From positions 992,001-1,056,000 of the forward strand of contig WHVY01000006.1 in NCBI GenBank assembly GCA_022266195.1: a stretch of 64,000 bases of DNA, read 5' to 3'. Position numbers and translations under genes: made by a program. Shown one piece after another: positions 1-12,350 of the stretch. How positions within the stretch are numbered: the first letter of the stretch is position 1; every line of letters starts with the position of its first letter. The notes below the pieces were generated by a model. That model was given only the letters and a program-made list of their open reading frames with translations, was not told the origin of the DNA and did no database searches. This DNA is from Tetranychus cinnabarinus. Lineage: Eukaryota > Arthropoda > Arachnida > Trombidiformes > Tetranychidae.

Positions 1-102
1 AAATACTGACAATTCACTTACTAGACAAAACTTTTAAAAAAATTAAAGGTATGAACTATAACGCCAAGTGAACACTTCTTTCAATACCGTCCAAATAAAA
101 TC

Positions 103-441
103 CTAGATAAAGATAATTTTCGGCTTTTTGTGGTATCCTTCTTCACTCTTAATCAAACCCAAGTGAGATAATAAAGCTTGAGCTGATACATAAGAAGACC
201 CATACTCAATTAATCTTTTGATTAACAAATCAGACTCTTTTTAAATATTTTCTGGTTAACAAGAATTTGATTCTTTAAATCCTTCACAATTCTAAAATCT
301 AAAATAGTTTCCTCATCTTCGATGAACTCCTGAATTTTCTCTGATATCTCATCTACTTTCGGGCCTCCAGTAGCTGTTGAGTCATCGAGGTAGTCATCAG
401 AATATTCATATTCTTGACCACCTTCATCTTTCCTGAGCAAA
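103..441 (-). pseudogene. Broken reading frame, unknown protein
   Basis: On the minus strand an open frame follows a good splice acceptor (ttttgctcag, just above 441) and encodes an acidic, soluble-looking stretch (EYEYSDDYLDD, then EISEKIQEFIEDEE, then DFRIVKDLKNQILVNQ). It hits a stop at 222-224. If the frame is shifted by one base at the run of five A (plus-strand T 238-242), the reading continues for about 45 more residues (SDLLIKRLIEYGSSYVSAQ and on) to a stop at 103-105. The continuation is too protein-like to be chance. It is either the last exon of a gene whose other exons lie beyond what I can find, a decayed copy of one, or a real exon with a base-call error. I do not recognise the family and give no function. 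Confidence 0.35.
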
Positions 442-570
442 AGATTTTCAAAGATAAATTAGCAACTAATCAGCAAGTAAACCGTCAATTGTGATTACAA
501 TCATGATTAATGGTATTTATTGCTTTGAAATATTTTTGTTTTCTAGATTATTCTCTTTTAAATAATAAAT

Positions 571-2354
571 TACAGTCTATTCAAAATTAGAAGAATACTT
601 TTTTAGATAAGATAATGGGTTAAGGGGTAAAAATGATGGATGGAGACACAAAAAGATTTCTTATTGTTTACATTTACATAATTTACTTGAACATTATGTA
701 AGTTCATGAATTCAAGTTTTTCATTACTTTAATTGTGTTTTTTTGATTATCAGTTATTTTTTTGAATTTAATTAGTGTGTAATGTGTGAGCCAATCAAGT
801 TTAGAAAAGGATTACCAATTTGTGCAAAAGCTCGACAAGTGATCTTAAATGTCCGAAATTATTTTTTACAAGAAAAATTAAATCGCCAACCTCACCCATC
901 ATATATGGCTTCTCGTCAGAGACTTGTGAAAGCTACCGGTGTTAGTTTAATGACAATAAATCGACTTGTTTCAACTGGTAATCCATCAATAAACCGCAAA
1001 CGGAATAAACCATCAAAAATTGTAGTTACACTTATGACATCGCATTAATTAGATCAACTGTAATTGAACTTTATAAACAAGCTGTAAGTCTTTTTTGAAA
1101 ATTATTGTGAATTTGTAGATTACTACTTATAGTTTCAATTTTTAGGTTCCAACACTTGCAACATTAATGAACTCATTGAATGAAAAGGAACAATTATCAT
1201 TTGGTGAAGTTGAGAGAACAACTTTATGGACAATTTTAAGATCTTTCGGATATCGATATCGAAAGTCAGAGCGTGTAGCCAGAAAAATCTTGATGGAGAA
1301 ACCTGACATTGTAATTAAACGTCGAGAATATCTTGGGTATTTAAATCATTTAAAAGAGACAATGCCAATTATATACTTGGATGAGACTTGGATTGATTTA
1401 AGAGCTTTCACAAGTGAAATATGGTGTAGTCAAGATCCCAAATTCGCTCCTCGTTTATCTGGTGGTAAGAGGTATATAATAATACATGCTGGATCATCGA
1501 GTGGCTTTGTTCCTAATTGCTTGAAAGTTTTTACCACAACTGAGATCGACGGTGATTATCACAAATCCATGAACTCGAAAGTATTCACTGATTGGTTTTA
1601 GAACCAACTTCTACCAAACACACCACCGAACACTATTATTGTAATGGATAATGCCCCTTATCATTCTGTTTTAGCTAAAAAAACCAAACAATTCAAACAG
1701 AGTAGCTGAAATTCGAGAGTGGTTAGTCGATAAAGTAATAACATTTGACATTACAATGACTAAAGTTGAGTTACTATCTTTAGTTAAGCAGAATTTTAAA
1801 AAAACATATGAAATTGACAATTTAGCAGCTAATTTTGGCCATAAAATTGTTAGATTACCTCCTTATTATTGCGAACTAAATCCTATCGAATTAGTATGGG
1901 CTTCGGTAAAGCAATACGTTAAAAAGCACAATGTTTCAAATGCTAACGATATAAATGATTTGATTGTTCAAAGCTTCGAACGTATTGAATCTGAATACTG
2001 GTTAAGTTGTGTTGAACATTGTGACAAGTTAGCAAATGAATACTGGCAATTTGATTATTTTATTGTTGATTTAGGAGACAGCTTTGGTCGATTGAGTGTT
2101 GATGATGAAAACGATTGTTTGGATTATTGTAATGATGAAAGTGACATGGAAATTGATATGAAATTGCTAGAACTACCAGATTTGCCTCCCATTGATGATT
2201 TTTGAATTTTTCATTTTAATTTGACTTTCTAAAGGTTTTATTGTAAATAAAATTTAATTTTCGCTCTCATTTTTTCCATTTTTTCATTTGTTTTCCTTAT
2301 CTTATCTAATTTCTTTCTTATCTAAAAAAGTATTCTTATTTTGAATGGACTGTA
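571..2354 (+). mobile_element. Tc1/mariner-type DNA transposon, TA target site
   Basis: Inverted terminal repeats of about 40 bases sit at 573-612 and 2316-2352. Both start CAGTC(T/C)ATTCAAAAT and share ATACTTTTTTAGATAAGA, with a 3-base indel between them. Each end is bordered by the dinucleotide TA (571-572 and 2353-2354), the target duplication of the IS630-Tc1-mariner superfamily. The element is about 1.78 kb and carries one transposase gene in the plus direction. The gene is broken in several places, so the copy is probably immobile unless helped in trans. Confidence 0.9.
782..2205 (+). pseudogene. Transposase, IS630-Tc1-mariner superfamily (decayed)
   Basis: Cut-and-paste transposase in three open pieces (782-1048, 1167-1601, 1756-2205). 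The N-terminal piece holds a basic region with a helix-turn-helix-like segment (VKATGVSLMTINRLVSTG). The catalytic triad is visible: first Asp in IYLDETW, second Asp in IVMDNAPYH (codon 1647), Glu in ELNPIELVW (codon 1888). The second and third acidic residues are about 79-80 apart, far wider than the 34 of classic Tc1/mariner. Breaks: a one-base frameshift near 1035; an in-frame TAG at 1599-1601; one extra A in the A-run near 1677-1683. A probable 60-base intron (gtaagt near 1083 to tttttag near 1145) joins the first two pieces and is not damage. The C terminus is acidic. Family assignment rests on the DDE motifs and the TA-flanked ends. Confidence 0.85.
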
Positions 2355-4311
2355 CAATAAAACGTAGAGTCAAAGTGGAAAATGAAATGTTTATCAGAAG
2401 CTAATTGAGTAATCAAATGGTTAATCTTAACTTACCTAATCTAACCTAACCAATAATTTGTTTTGAATCAACTTCAATCATAAAGTAACCTTTATTAGTA
2501 GATGCAGTTATCTTTTACATTTTTTGACAAACAATTAAATCCAAAGTCTTTTAAATTGTGACTTGAAACTCTTTAAAGGGAAATGAAAGATGAAAAATGT
2601 TGGTTAGCACGTTTTTGTCAAATTATTGTTAACTGATGTTCAAATATAATTTGAAACGGAAAACGATCAGCGATTGCTGTTTCGGGTGTTCTGGTTAGAA
2701 GAATGAAGGTTTTTGTTTTCTTGTTAAATATTGTCGCCGACTTCAGATGATTAGATGATCAACTTTTCGCCTCAACTTACACGACTTTTAAACAAACGTT
2801 TTTATTCAATGAAAATTTTTTGGCAAAATTTTGAGCAGCAAAAGTTTTTCTTTGTTTTAGACGAGTTTTTGAAATTATCGCGTTCTAAATAATTGCGTCT
2901 AACTTTATTAGCTTGCCCATAATTTTGTGGTTACAATCATTTCCTATCAACATGACTTATGAAAGTAAAAATTGGAAGCTGGAAAGATGAAGAGGAGAGT
3001 CAAGTAGAAGAGGATAAAGAGTAAAAGATAAAAACTCAGCTTAGAAGAGCTGTTCACTTCTTTCATATTGAAAGATTATTTGAGAACAATGAAAATCTTT
3101 TATATTGTCTCTCAGGCAAATAATGAGATATGAGGAATGAAAAGAAGAAGAACATGGTGACATGGCATAGGAAGAGAAAATTATTGCACTATTCTCCTCC
3201 GGATATACTATTAAGAACATTCATCATGTTGGCCATTTGTTGATAAAGTTTTTTTTCTTACTGGACAAGAGAAGGAAAATTGGTTCGAAAATCGCCTTTT
3301 TTCATTTTTAGCTATCATTTACTCTGCCATTTTTTACAAGTTATTGTGAGGGGAAAAAGTAATAATAAGGTTTGAAAAGAGATAAACTGATTTCATGTTT
3401 ACTGGAAAGTGAAAGTGAGTTAATTCGAGAAGGAAATTCGCTGTTAATGTTGATCATCAGGGTGAGTCTGATAAGTCACACGATGTCCCTGGAAATGTTA
3501 CCTTCCTTGTTAGACTGACTTGTGATATGTTCATTTGGTATTCAGGGTTAGACCACCAAATGAACCAATAAGTCTTTGGACACAAAGTGATTTCCCTGTT
3601 TTCCTCTCTTGGTTGCATATCTTGAAAGGAGCAATCAGTAGGATAATGATGGTGATAGGAGTAGCAGGAGAAGAGGAAGAAGATGGAGAGACAAAGTTGA
3701 GAGAGAAAAAAAAAGAGATTCTCTTTTCTTCAATGAAGATGATGTTCAGAAGAGTGGGCAAGGTTTAGAGGGCAGTGAAAAGAAAGAAACAAATTGTATT
3801 AACAGCGAGATGTAATCAGTCAACTATGAAATATGATTTTCAAGAGCAAAGCCCATTATCATTAACATTATCATTTCTGTGTAACCATTATTATTGAAAG
3901 TCAAGTGCTTTCAATTTTTTGCTCACATTTCCTCTCTTCTTGCCGATTCATGCTACTTATCAATTGCTGGATAGTCATTTGAAAATACCTTAACGCATCC
4001 AAGTTTAGCTGAGTCTAGTTTTGCAAAAACCCAAAACACGATTAAAGTAAACTTCAAAAGCAAAAGCAAAAAAATCAGTTGATCATGGCTTTCAATTTAG
4101 AAAAAAATTTCACTTCATTTCTTAAAAATATATGAAAAAAGCTCGAGACTCAATGTGATTCGATGTGTGAATGGTCATTCACTTTTCACATAAATTTTCA
4201 TAAATCTCATACCTCATTAAAGATAACATCCACTTTGTCGGTTATTATTGGATATCGTATTTATAACTGGAAATAGCTTGTTTAGCATTTAATTTTGCTA
4301 AAAAATCAGGT
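2355..4311. other. Intergenic, no gene seen
   Basis: AT-rich sequence with purine-rich low-complexity patches (for example around 3660-3720). The two overlapping open frames near 3530-3770 are antisense shadows of a GA-rich tract and show no protein family signal. No RNA gene or inverted-repeat element recognised. Confidence 0.6.
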
Positions 4312-4500
4312 TACCTGGTTGATCCTGCCATTAGTCATATGCCTGACTTAAAGATTGATGTTTAAGTGTAATAAAATCAGTTTGGGTTAACAGAAGGAGT
4401 TAATAGGATCGCTTGTCAAAATGAAAATCAGACGAGATGATCAAGTTTGCCGTTTTTTATTTCGGTTATAAGTACTCATAGTAGAGGCTTTAATACTGCA
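4312..4500 (+). pseudogene. 18S rRNA 5'-end relic
   Basis: The segment opens with TACCTGGTTGATCCTGCCA, the near-universal first bases of eukaryotic small-subunit rRNA, followed by ttagtcatatgcctgacttaa and aagattgatgtttaagtg. These match the start of 18S rRNA apart from substitutions and a missing block containing the usual gccatgcatg portion. Similarity then fades; tagaggctttaatactgc near 4483 may be a degraded copy of the ctagagctaatacatgc stretch. It cannot make a working rRNA. It is a dispersed rDNA fragment, and its 3' limit is uncertain. Confidence 0.6.
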
Positions 4501-7500
4501 GTTAATCAAAGCTAAGCATTTCACCAAACATAAAGAGTCTTATGAATCATTCGGTTTTTAGTCTTGTGATTTGCAAGTCTAGATGAACACTGATAGCAAG
4601 TGTCTGGCTTTACATTAAAACGGAAAACAAAGCAACAGTTAAAAACTGTTTAAATGGTCAATTCCTGGAAAGGAATCACGATTTTGTTCAACAGAAAGCG
4701 CATTGAATAACAGTCTGTTGATAAAATCTTAGGACATATTTAAGGTTATTTGACTTGAAATGAAAGCGGAATAAATTTGAGTCTCTATTAGATGAAACAC
4801 GAAAAGGTTTTACTTTAATGATGATTATAATGCAAGTTGTAAAAACAATGATTTTGATGAAATAATGTGAGAGAATAAAATAAAGTTATAAAATGAAGTG
4901 AAACGCAAATTGCCATTTTTATTGGTAAATTGATAAAAGGCAAAATCCCATGAAATCTATTGAATCTCTTTTGTTCTTTTCATCTCTTTTCCTTGACTTT
5001 TGTACTAAAAATGGTCTCATCTCATCAAGTTAACGGTTTATCCTGCAATTTCCCTCATCAATGTTGATCTTTTCCAAACAAGACCATTGTTCCAATAAAT
5101 GCTCAACCAAATCTCACCAGCAGTTTCATTACAAGTAAACATGGTGATTCTGGAAAAACAAAATTCTCCACTTTTTTCTTCTTTTTTCTTCTTTCATCCC
5201 TTTCTACCTTTTACCTCACAATTGAATAAAAAAACCTTTTAATTGCCTTTTTATTTCACCACATTTGATTCAAATGATGTGAACATTCAAATCGATTCAT
5301 TTCTCAATTTACATTCTCCAATCATTTGAATCTTTCTCCATCATTCCATGATTTTATCGTTCAATTTCCTTGTTCATCCAAATAGTCTTCAATGGAAACA
5401 GTAATGATGTTGCATGATAATGATTAAGCATTAAATGGTCACTCAACAAAGTGCCGTTGGAAGCAGAAAAGGCTCAAAATTAAGTGATCAAAAGGATTGA
5501 AGTGGACATGAATAGTCAATTTGATTATAATTTGAATGAAAGTTGAAGTAAATTTTCCAATTCATTTGGAAATGATGAAAATTGTAAAATCAATATGAAA
5601 TGTTTCTTCACAATAACACATTCTCAATGGTCAAACTCATTTGATCAGATAAAACATTGAATCACAGCTGGTAATTGTCGAGATTGAAATCAATGGGAGA
5701 AAATATCATTTCAATATTATCCATTTAACCTTTAACCCAACAATAATGACTAGTTAATATTGAACCTTCTCAATGGGCAGCTATTCTTTTCTCATGATAA
5801 TTATGAATTTCTCCCAACCAAATGGACACTTTGATCACCAACACAGTTGATTATCATTTAATCAAATCATGTTTAATAGTCGAATGCAAATGGAAATTAT
5901 TTTCAGATATTGAACCTGATAAGTTTATCCAATCTCATTGTCCATTGGATTAAGAGTTGTTTGGGAATCAGTTTTCACTCTACTTTTGGTCAACAATAAA
6001 GACAAAAAAGACTGACCTTTGGAAACAAAAAGAGTCCCAGTAATGACCAATTTGACCGACAACTCGAATTGGCAACATCTTTCTAGAAATGAAGCGAACA
6101 AATGTAACCCAAAGAAAAGGGCAAATTTTTCACTTCAAATTTAGAGGTTCAATGAAAGTCGAGGAAATTTTTCACATCTAAATAGCCTATTAAATGACCA
6201 TTTCAAAGTCACTTATTGACCAGTTTTGTTCACATCAATACGCCCTTTCCTCTGACTCTTCTTTGTCTTCCTTTGTTCAAGTTATTAATCTTTTCCAATC
6301 TGAACCTCATTCCAACATGGTTTGCAGTTTGTGATTATGTGCATAAATTAATTTCAATATAACAAGATTCCCAACAAATGTTTGAATATTGATTAAAATT
6401 GTTGCAAGACAAAAAAATATTTTCTGTTGCTTTCAATGGACTTTTTTTTCTTCCTCTTTTTATCCATTCTGTTCATCCTTATTCAATTAGCTAATGCATT
6501 CTCCTGTTCATCTGTTTCAACTCTTTTCTCCCCATCTTCTCACAATCAATGTCCATTGTAGTAATTAAAGAAGCTGATTCAATATTGTGAAGAGTGAAAA
6601 AGTAGGCGAAAAAAAAGGAATTCACAAGAATTCGGAAGAAGAAGATGAAGAAGATTTAATAAATGAAATTGCAATATTAAGATGGAAAGAGATAATCATT
6701 GATGAAGGAAAATATGAAATCAAGTTGAACATGATGATATTATGTACATGATAAGAGATAATGATATAACAAAGAGATTGAAGGTGATTAGAGTTACTTC
6801 TGTTTTGCTGAGTTTGACAGAAATGGTTTGGATAAAAGGCAACAATAATACATAATAGGATGATAATCATGATGGAAAGATGAACAGTGAAAGATGATTA
6901 AGAAGAGCAAACGACAGCTGATTTAACCAGGTTAAGAGTCGAGTTGATCATCTTTTAATTAGATAATGTTTCCTTGATTACACTTGACATGTTCATCTTT
7001 TCAATTGACTTGATACTTCGCCACTGTTCATCACTTTACCTTTAACTCGTAATTGATAATAAAGATGATTGTATTGATGAAAAGATAAGGTGAAAAATTA
7101 TGGCCAATATTGTCGTTTGAAGAGTCCATATTTTTCAACCCATTTGCTTAACAGTCGAAGATTATGGTTAATTGAATGGGAAGACGATCTTTTCGTGTAA
7201 ATAGATTGGGTTCCACTGATTATATTATGGGTTGAGTACGAGTGCCAATTACTCTTGAATAATGTTCAACTGGGAGTGAATGAAGGGATTCAATCCATTA
7301 ACATTTGTATCAACATTGTCTGTTGTTTAACTTTTGCTTTCAGTTTCGCTTCGCATTCAATTTCTCGAGTCAATGTTTCCTTGTTACTCTGTTTTTCAGA
7401 CATTTTGTGATTAAACAGTTTGAAAATAGAGTCTGTTTGTCTGGTCAATGACTTGGATGACCATAAGTTGATTGAAAGGAGGGTGAAGCCAAGAGGGAAA

Positions 7501-10500
7501 GAGAGGCTTGAAAAGTAAATTAAAGATTGAAATCAATTTTTTCAACAAAAGTCTATTGAGGACAAAATAAGGGTTAAATAGTCAGTTGATGGTAATCGAA
7601 CGTATTATTTATCATTCTTTCAATAATGAAACTCGAGGCGACCGAAGGAGGAATCAATTATTAATTAAATGAAAAGAAGCTGATATTGTGTGAAGGATAA
7701 CATTTTCAGTGACTTGGACTCAACGCTCAAAGTTATTGAACAAATGCTTTTATGATGTAAAGGGCGCCATCTATGGAAAGGTTCATCCAGCAGTTAAGTT
7801 ATGAAAAAAAGTTGAATGAAGTTCAACAATTAGCTTAAATCATTGAATAACTATTCATCTAAATAGCAAAATTCATTATTCAAAGACTGATGTTTCACCC
7901 AGTCAATGGAAAATTCCATGATTAATTTGTATCGAAACAATTGATATGACCAAAACCCTCATTCTAGCTCTGGTCAACTCGGGAAAAAACTTGATCGAGA
8001 TTGTCAGATGAAAAGCAAACCGAAATTGATTCCAGTGAATCGAAGCCAAGGTCGTATTTATTTTGATGCAGCAAGTCTCACGCCTTTAGGTTACACTTAA
8101 ACGGTTAGTGATGAAGTGAACGAGACTAAAAAATGAAGACTTTGACCCATTAACATTGATTGCGTGAAAAAAGTGCGATAAACAATTTGAATCCTTTTAA
8201 AGTCAATCAGTTAGAGAAGCTAATAGTTGTCGGTTGAAAAGTTAAAGGATCATTAATTATTGCATTTGACTGTTTCCTTTTCAATGTAACTTTGTTGGTT
8301 TCATTTTCATCACCCTTTTTGTTATTCATTGTCATTCCATTTCTTCTTCTTCTTCTTCTCATCATCATCATTATCATTATTATTATTACCAAAATAATTT
8401 TTGCTCCATTATTTTTATTAGTATTATTACGCTTCTTGTTACTCTGATTATCATTACATTCCCAGTAAGGGTTCACAGTAACCAGTTGATAATAATAATA
8501 GATAAAAATGAATCTAAAGAAAAGAATCTGAAAAAAACGAAAGAAAAATTATCCTTCTTTTTTTTACGTATTCATGTTGATAGAAATGCTATCAAATACC
8601 ATTTTTCTTGTCAATTGAAATGATAAACAAAAGAGCAAAAGGAGCAAACCTTTAACACCATGTAACCCAATTTTCAAGTTAAAAAGGCTTAATGAATCGC
8701 ATCAAATGACACCTCATTTTATCCCTTCTGATACAACATTTTTCATTATCTTTTCTTTTCACTCCCAGAGTTGAAGTAGAAGAAAGAAAAAACTCTTTCA
8801 TTCTATTTTCATATTAAATTTCAATATCAACTCTTGTTACTCTCTGCTTGATAGTTTTCCATGTTATCATTGATAAACCGAAAAAGGAAGTTCACAAGAA
8901 AAAATTTATGGAATGAAAAAAAAGGATGAAAAAAAGAGTAAAATGTTATCAAGAGTAAACAAGGAAAAAAAAGTTGCTTCAGTTTTGCACATTAAATGCT
9001 TTCCAATAACTTTAATGAATAACAAATCAATAGGCTTTTTAGGCTTGAAACTGAAAAGAGTTGAGATGAAATTTCATTCTGCATTCTTTTCATTTTAAGT
9101 GTTTTCCTTTTCCCTGTAAATTTGGTTTCACTTTTTTGTTTCAACTGAAAAAAGGATTTCCGTTCATGAAAACCATTTTTGAGTCTAATTGATGAGCATG
9201 ATTCCAATTGGAAAGTAAAATTTTTCAATTTTAAGTAGGTTAATGAATCTTTACAACAAACTTTTCCAGACAAAAAGCATTTTCTCATTTGTCCAAGTTG
9301 AGAGTGAAATTAATTGATAAAAGTCAAACATGATGAATGCTGGGAGTTAAATTGATATTAATGGAGAAGATATTCTGGATAAAAGTTGCAATAGATAATT
9401 GATGAAAAGAGTTGACGAAAAAATTGCATCCAAAATGTTAGTCATTAGAGTAAAAATGTAATGCTTGAAAAGGTGAAACTTTTGTCAACAAATTGTTCCA
9501 AATCTGACAAGTGAAATGAAAATTTTGTCATCAATCGAACGGAAAAAGAAGAAGAAGAAGAAGAAATAAAGATAAAAATTGATGAATCAGATGAGGGAGA
9601 GAAGAAGAATGTCTTGAAGAGAAAAGTGAAAAGAGGAAAAAGGTTAAGCAAGAAAAGATGAGGATGGAGATGAAGAGATGCCCCTTGTGATTCCAAGCAT
9701 TTAACGTAGCGTAACTGTTACATTATAATGAAAATAAATGCGCTTCCAGCAAGAACTGAGCACACTTCATTACTTTGTTTAGCCTTGAGCTCTTTTTATC
9801 TGTTTCATTCATCCAATAATTTCTCACTCCCAGTTAGACTGCAACATATTCCTGAGAAAAAGTTTGAAAAATTTTCCTCATTTTACACTTTCTTTTTTGC
9901 ATTCATATGCAAAAACCATTTTACTCATTATTCCATATCATTTCAATTTCTTCAACTTTTCATGATTGTTCCTCGATGAACTTTGATTATTCTTGAAATG
10001 CTCTTCAATTATCATTCATCATTGATCATAATTTTGGCAATAAGTTTATTCTTTATTCCTTTACAAAAGAAAACATTTTTTCCATGTTCAACCTTTTCAT
10101 GGATTCCATGTTAATACTGATTATTTAGATTGTACTTTTAAGATGAATATACTTATGAAGCGAATAATGAGTTTGATGATTTTTTCACCAAAAACTTTTT
10201 TCTCTCTTGCTGCCATTTTCTTTATCCAATGTTTACTTTCAACATTTTTCATGGCATTTTGTTGTTTAAATAACAGTTTAATGAGTTGGTTTGATAAATG
10301 ATGATAAAAGTTATCCTTGCATAACATTTCACATTAAAATGATGTAAAAATGTTGCTCTACTTTTAAACGTTTTTCAATGTACTTTTCAATTGAGAATGA
10401 TAAAAGTTGGCAATTACCATGAAAAGAGAAGAAATAGTTTTATAAACTGAATAATCTGGTAAAGATGCTTTACATGGAATGATAGACTCGAGGGAACTAA

Positions 10501-11269
10501 ACAAAGTTTTCATAGCTTCAGGTTAAAATAATGTTTATGATGGATTCTGGTTGAAATGTTTATTCATCAAGTTTGATGGGTTAATCGGTTTTATTGTTAA
10601 TTCAATGATTATCATCATTATGATGCCGGTGATGATGAATAAAACAAAAATTGTTCTCACTTTATCTTTAATCGCATTCTAATTGTGTTATCTTTCCATT
10701 AACTCAATGAAATTGAAATGACTTCAGGGTATATCGATTCGTGTGTTATCCTTTTAAGTGAACAAAACAATAGACCATCATCCAATTATACCGAATGTTC
10801 AGCTTGATGCTTTTCTTGTATCATTTTTACCATGATTCAGTTTGACTCATCCGCAGCAACCATAAAGTAAACATGATTGTTGATACTTTTTTTCATTCAC
10901 ACCTATTTTTGATGTCACTTGACATGAACTTTTTTTCAAAGCTTAACGATGTTTATTATAAAGGGAATCGAAAATTGCATTAAAAAAGTTTCTCATTAAT
11001 GCACACCTTGAGGGTTTAACAGACTAAATTGTAACACGATAAAGTTTGTGCATTAAAACGCATCAAAATCGGAAGGAATAAAATTGGAAAATATCGATAG
11101 AAATAATGTAATTTTTTGGTGAAAATTTATTTGCACAGTTAAAGTTGGTCATATGCAAAGAGTAAAGAAGAAGAGATAGCTCTCCATTGGATTCAATGAG
11201 AAGTTTAGTTAGCGGTCCTCAACGAGAGGCGCTCAAATCAGTCACTTTTTCAATCTCTTTCAATTTAGG
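4501..11269. other. Long gene-poor stretch
   Basis: Nearly 7 kb with no ORF that looks like protein and no recognised RNA gene. It contains simple-sequence tracts (TTC/TCA/TTA triplets at 8341-8390, AAG triplets at 9547-9566) that create short spurious open frames on both strands. It could be intron or regulatory DNA of a gene outside the window; nothing here lets me say which. Confidence 0.5.
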
Positions 11270-11536
11270 GTGTTTCCGATGAAAAATGGATCGAGTTATC
11301 TGGATCCGAAAAAGTCGATTCAGATCGATTTACATCGACATTTTTGGACTTAATTTGTTCTAAAAATGATCTAACGGATGAAAAAAACATCCACAGGTCA
11401 AAAAAGTCACCGGAAGTGAATTAAATTCACATTTCACCGGAAAAATCCATTGTGACGTCACTGTGACGTCACAAAACGTCACAATTTATTGACAATGAAT
11501 CGGATTCAATCTCAATAAATTTTTCATCGGAAACAC
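11270..11536. mobile_element. Small inverted-repeat element (MITE)
   Basis: An 18-base inverted repeat, GTGTTTCCGATGAAAAAT, lies at 11270-11287 and as its complement at 11519-11536, enclosing about 230 non-coding bases. That is the build of a non-autonomous DNA transposon. I could not fix a target-site duplication, so the superfamily is open. It contains tandem CRE-like sites. Confidence 0.65.
11453..11471. promoter_or_regulatory. Two tandem CRE-like palindromes
   Basis: Two perfect TGACGTCA octamers (11453-11460, 11464-11471), the consensus of the cAMP response element bound by CREB/ATF proteins, sit three bases apart inside the inverted-repeat element, with a half site (aacgtcac) just after. 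Whether they bind anything is unknown. A similar tgacgtcattatgacgtaa pair occurs in the element at 19970-20866. Confidence 0.4.
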
Positions 11537-11609
11537 TTTTAATTTTAATCTAATTTTTTTATCTAATCTATTGAAAATACCTTTAAAGCGCCCTCGCCAG
11601 TAGTTGGAA

Positions 11610-11650
11610 ATTGCTTGCTCCAGCACACGAAGTGTGCTGGAGCAAGCAAT
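11610..11650. repeat. Perfect 19-bp hairpin
   Basis: Two exactly complementary 19-base arms (attgcttgctccagcacac at 11610-11628, its complement at 11632-11650) flank a 3-base loop, gaa. It is GC-richer than the surroundings. It could be a tiny fold-back insertion, the core of a palindromic transposon, or a transcribed hairpin; no flanking duplication is evident. Confidence 0.7.
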
Positions 11651-11750
11651 GGTCACAAATGAAGATACAATTATTTTTGTTTTTTGATCATTTATTTCTC
11701 CTTATGGAATCTCTTTGAATACATTGCTTCCCGATGTTTTAGAATACGAT

Positions 11751-12167
11751 TTAGAAAGTCCTTGAGTTGTTTCCTTCTATTGTTTTTATAACAATCTTAA
11801 TCACATCCGTGGCCTTCCAAAGTGGTAAACAGGATACCAAAGGTTCACTTAAACTTGGCACAAGGATTTTGATCCCACTAGTTGATTTGAAAAGATCCAT
11901 TTGCTTCTGGTTCATTTTTTGATTACTTGAGGAAATACAAACCTGACGAGAACAATCATCATGGTTATCACTTTCATTGAAATTTGATGTTGATGATGAT
12001 GGTGATAGTGATTGTGATTGTGATGAAGATGATGATGAAGCGTCAATATTGATCCCACTACAATGATGACAGGTACAATTATCAAAACAAATTCTTATTT
12101 CAGAATTCTCAAATAATGGCACTGAAGATGAAGACAACGAGGAGGAAAGTGACTTTTTTGAAGACAT
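11751..12167 (-). CDS. Hypothetical serine-rich protein
   Basis: A 138-residue single open frame starting MSSKKSLSSSLSSSS. It has a cysteine/histidine cluster around residues 27-38 (CFDNCTCHHC), a serine/glutamine-rich middle (residues 44-62) and a hydrophobic C-terminal third (VIKIVIKTIEG). No known domain recognised. It is transcribed away from the PC4-like gene at 13271. The sequence upstream of its start, on the minus strand, contains TATAAATT in each copy of a tandem duplication (12377-12384 and 12627-12634), which could serve as its promoter. The low-complexity composition makes a chance ORF quite possible. Confidence 0.3.
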   Translation of the reverse strand: MSSKKSLSSSLSSSSVPLFENSEIRICFDNCTCHHCSGINIDASSSSSSQSQSLSPSSSTSNFNESDNHDDCSRQVCISSSNQKMNQKQMDLFKSTSGIKILVPSLSEPLVSCLPLWKATDVIKIVIKTIEGNNSRTF

Positions 12168-12350
12168 TCTTAAAAATTCACAACCTTAGTGTGATGTTTA
12201 GTTTAAAGGCAAATGATTCGGAATGAACTTGGTTTTTAAAAAACTCCTTCAACTTACTTTACTTACCCAACTTTTATACATGATTTGTTTCTCCCTCTTT
12301 CAACTTGAGAGCACTTAACTCAGTATTCAAGATTTATTAACACTCAATTT

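Noticed and set aside
8341..8390. Triplet-repeat tracts as coding or regulatory
   Set aside because: Simple TTC/TCA/TTA microsatellites; the ORFs they make read as runs of single residues on both strands.
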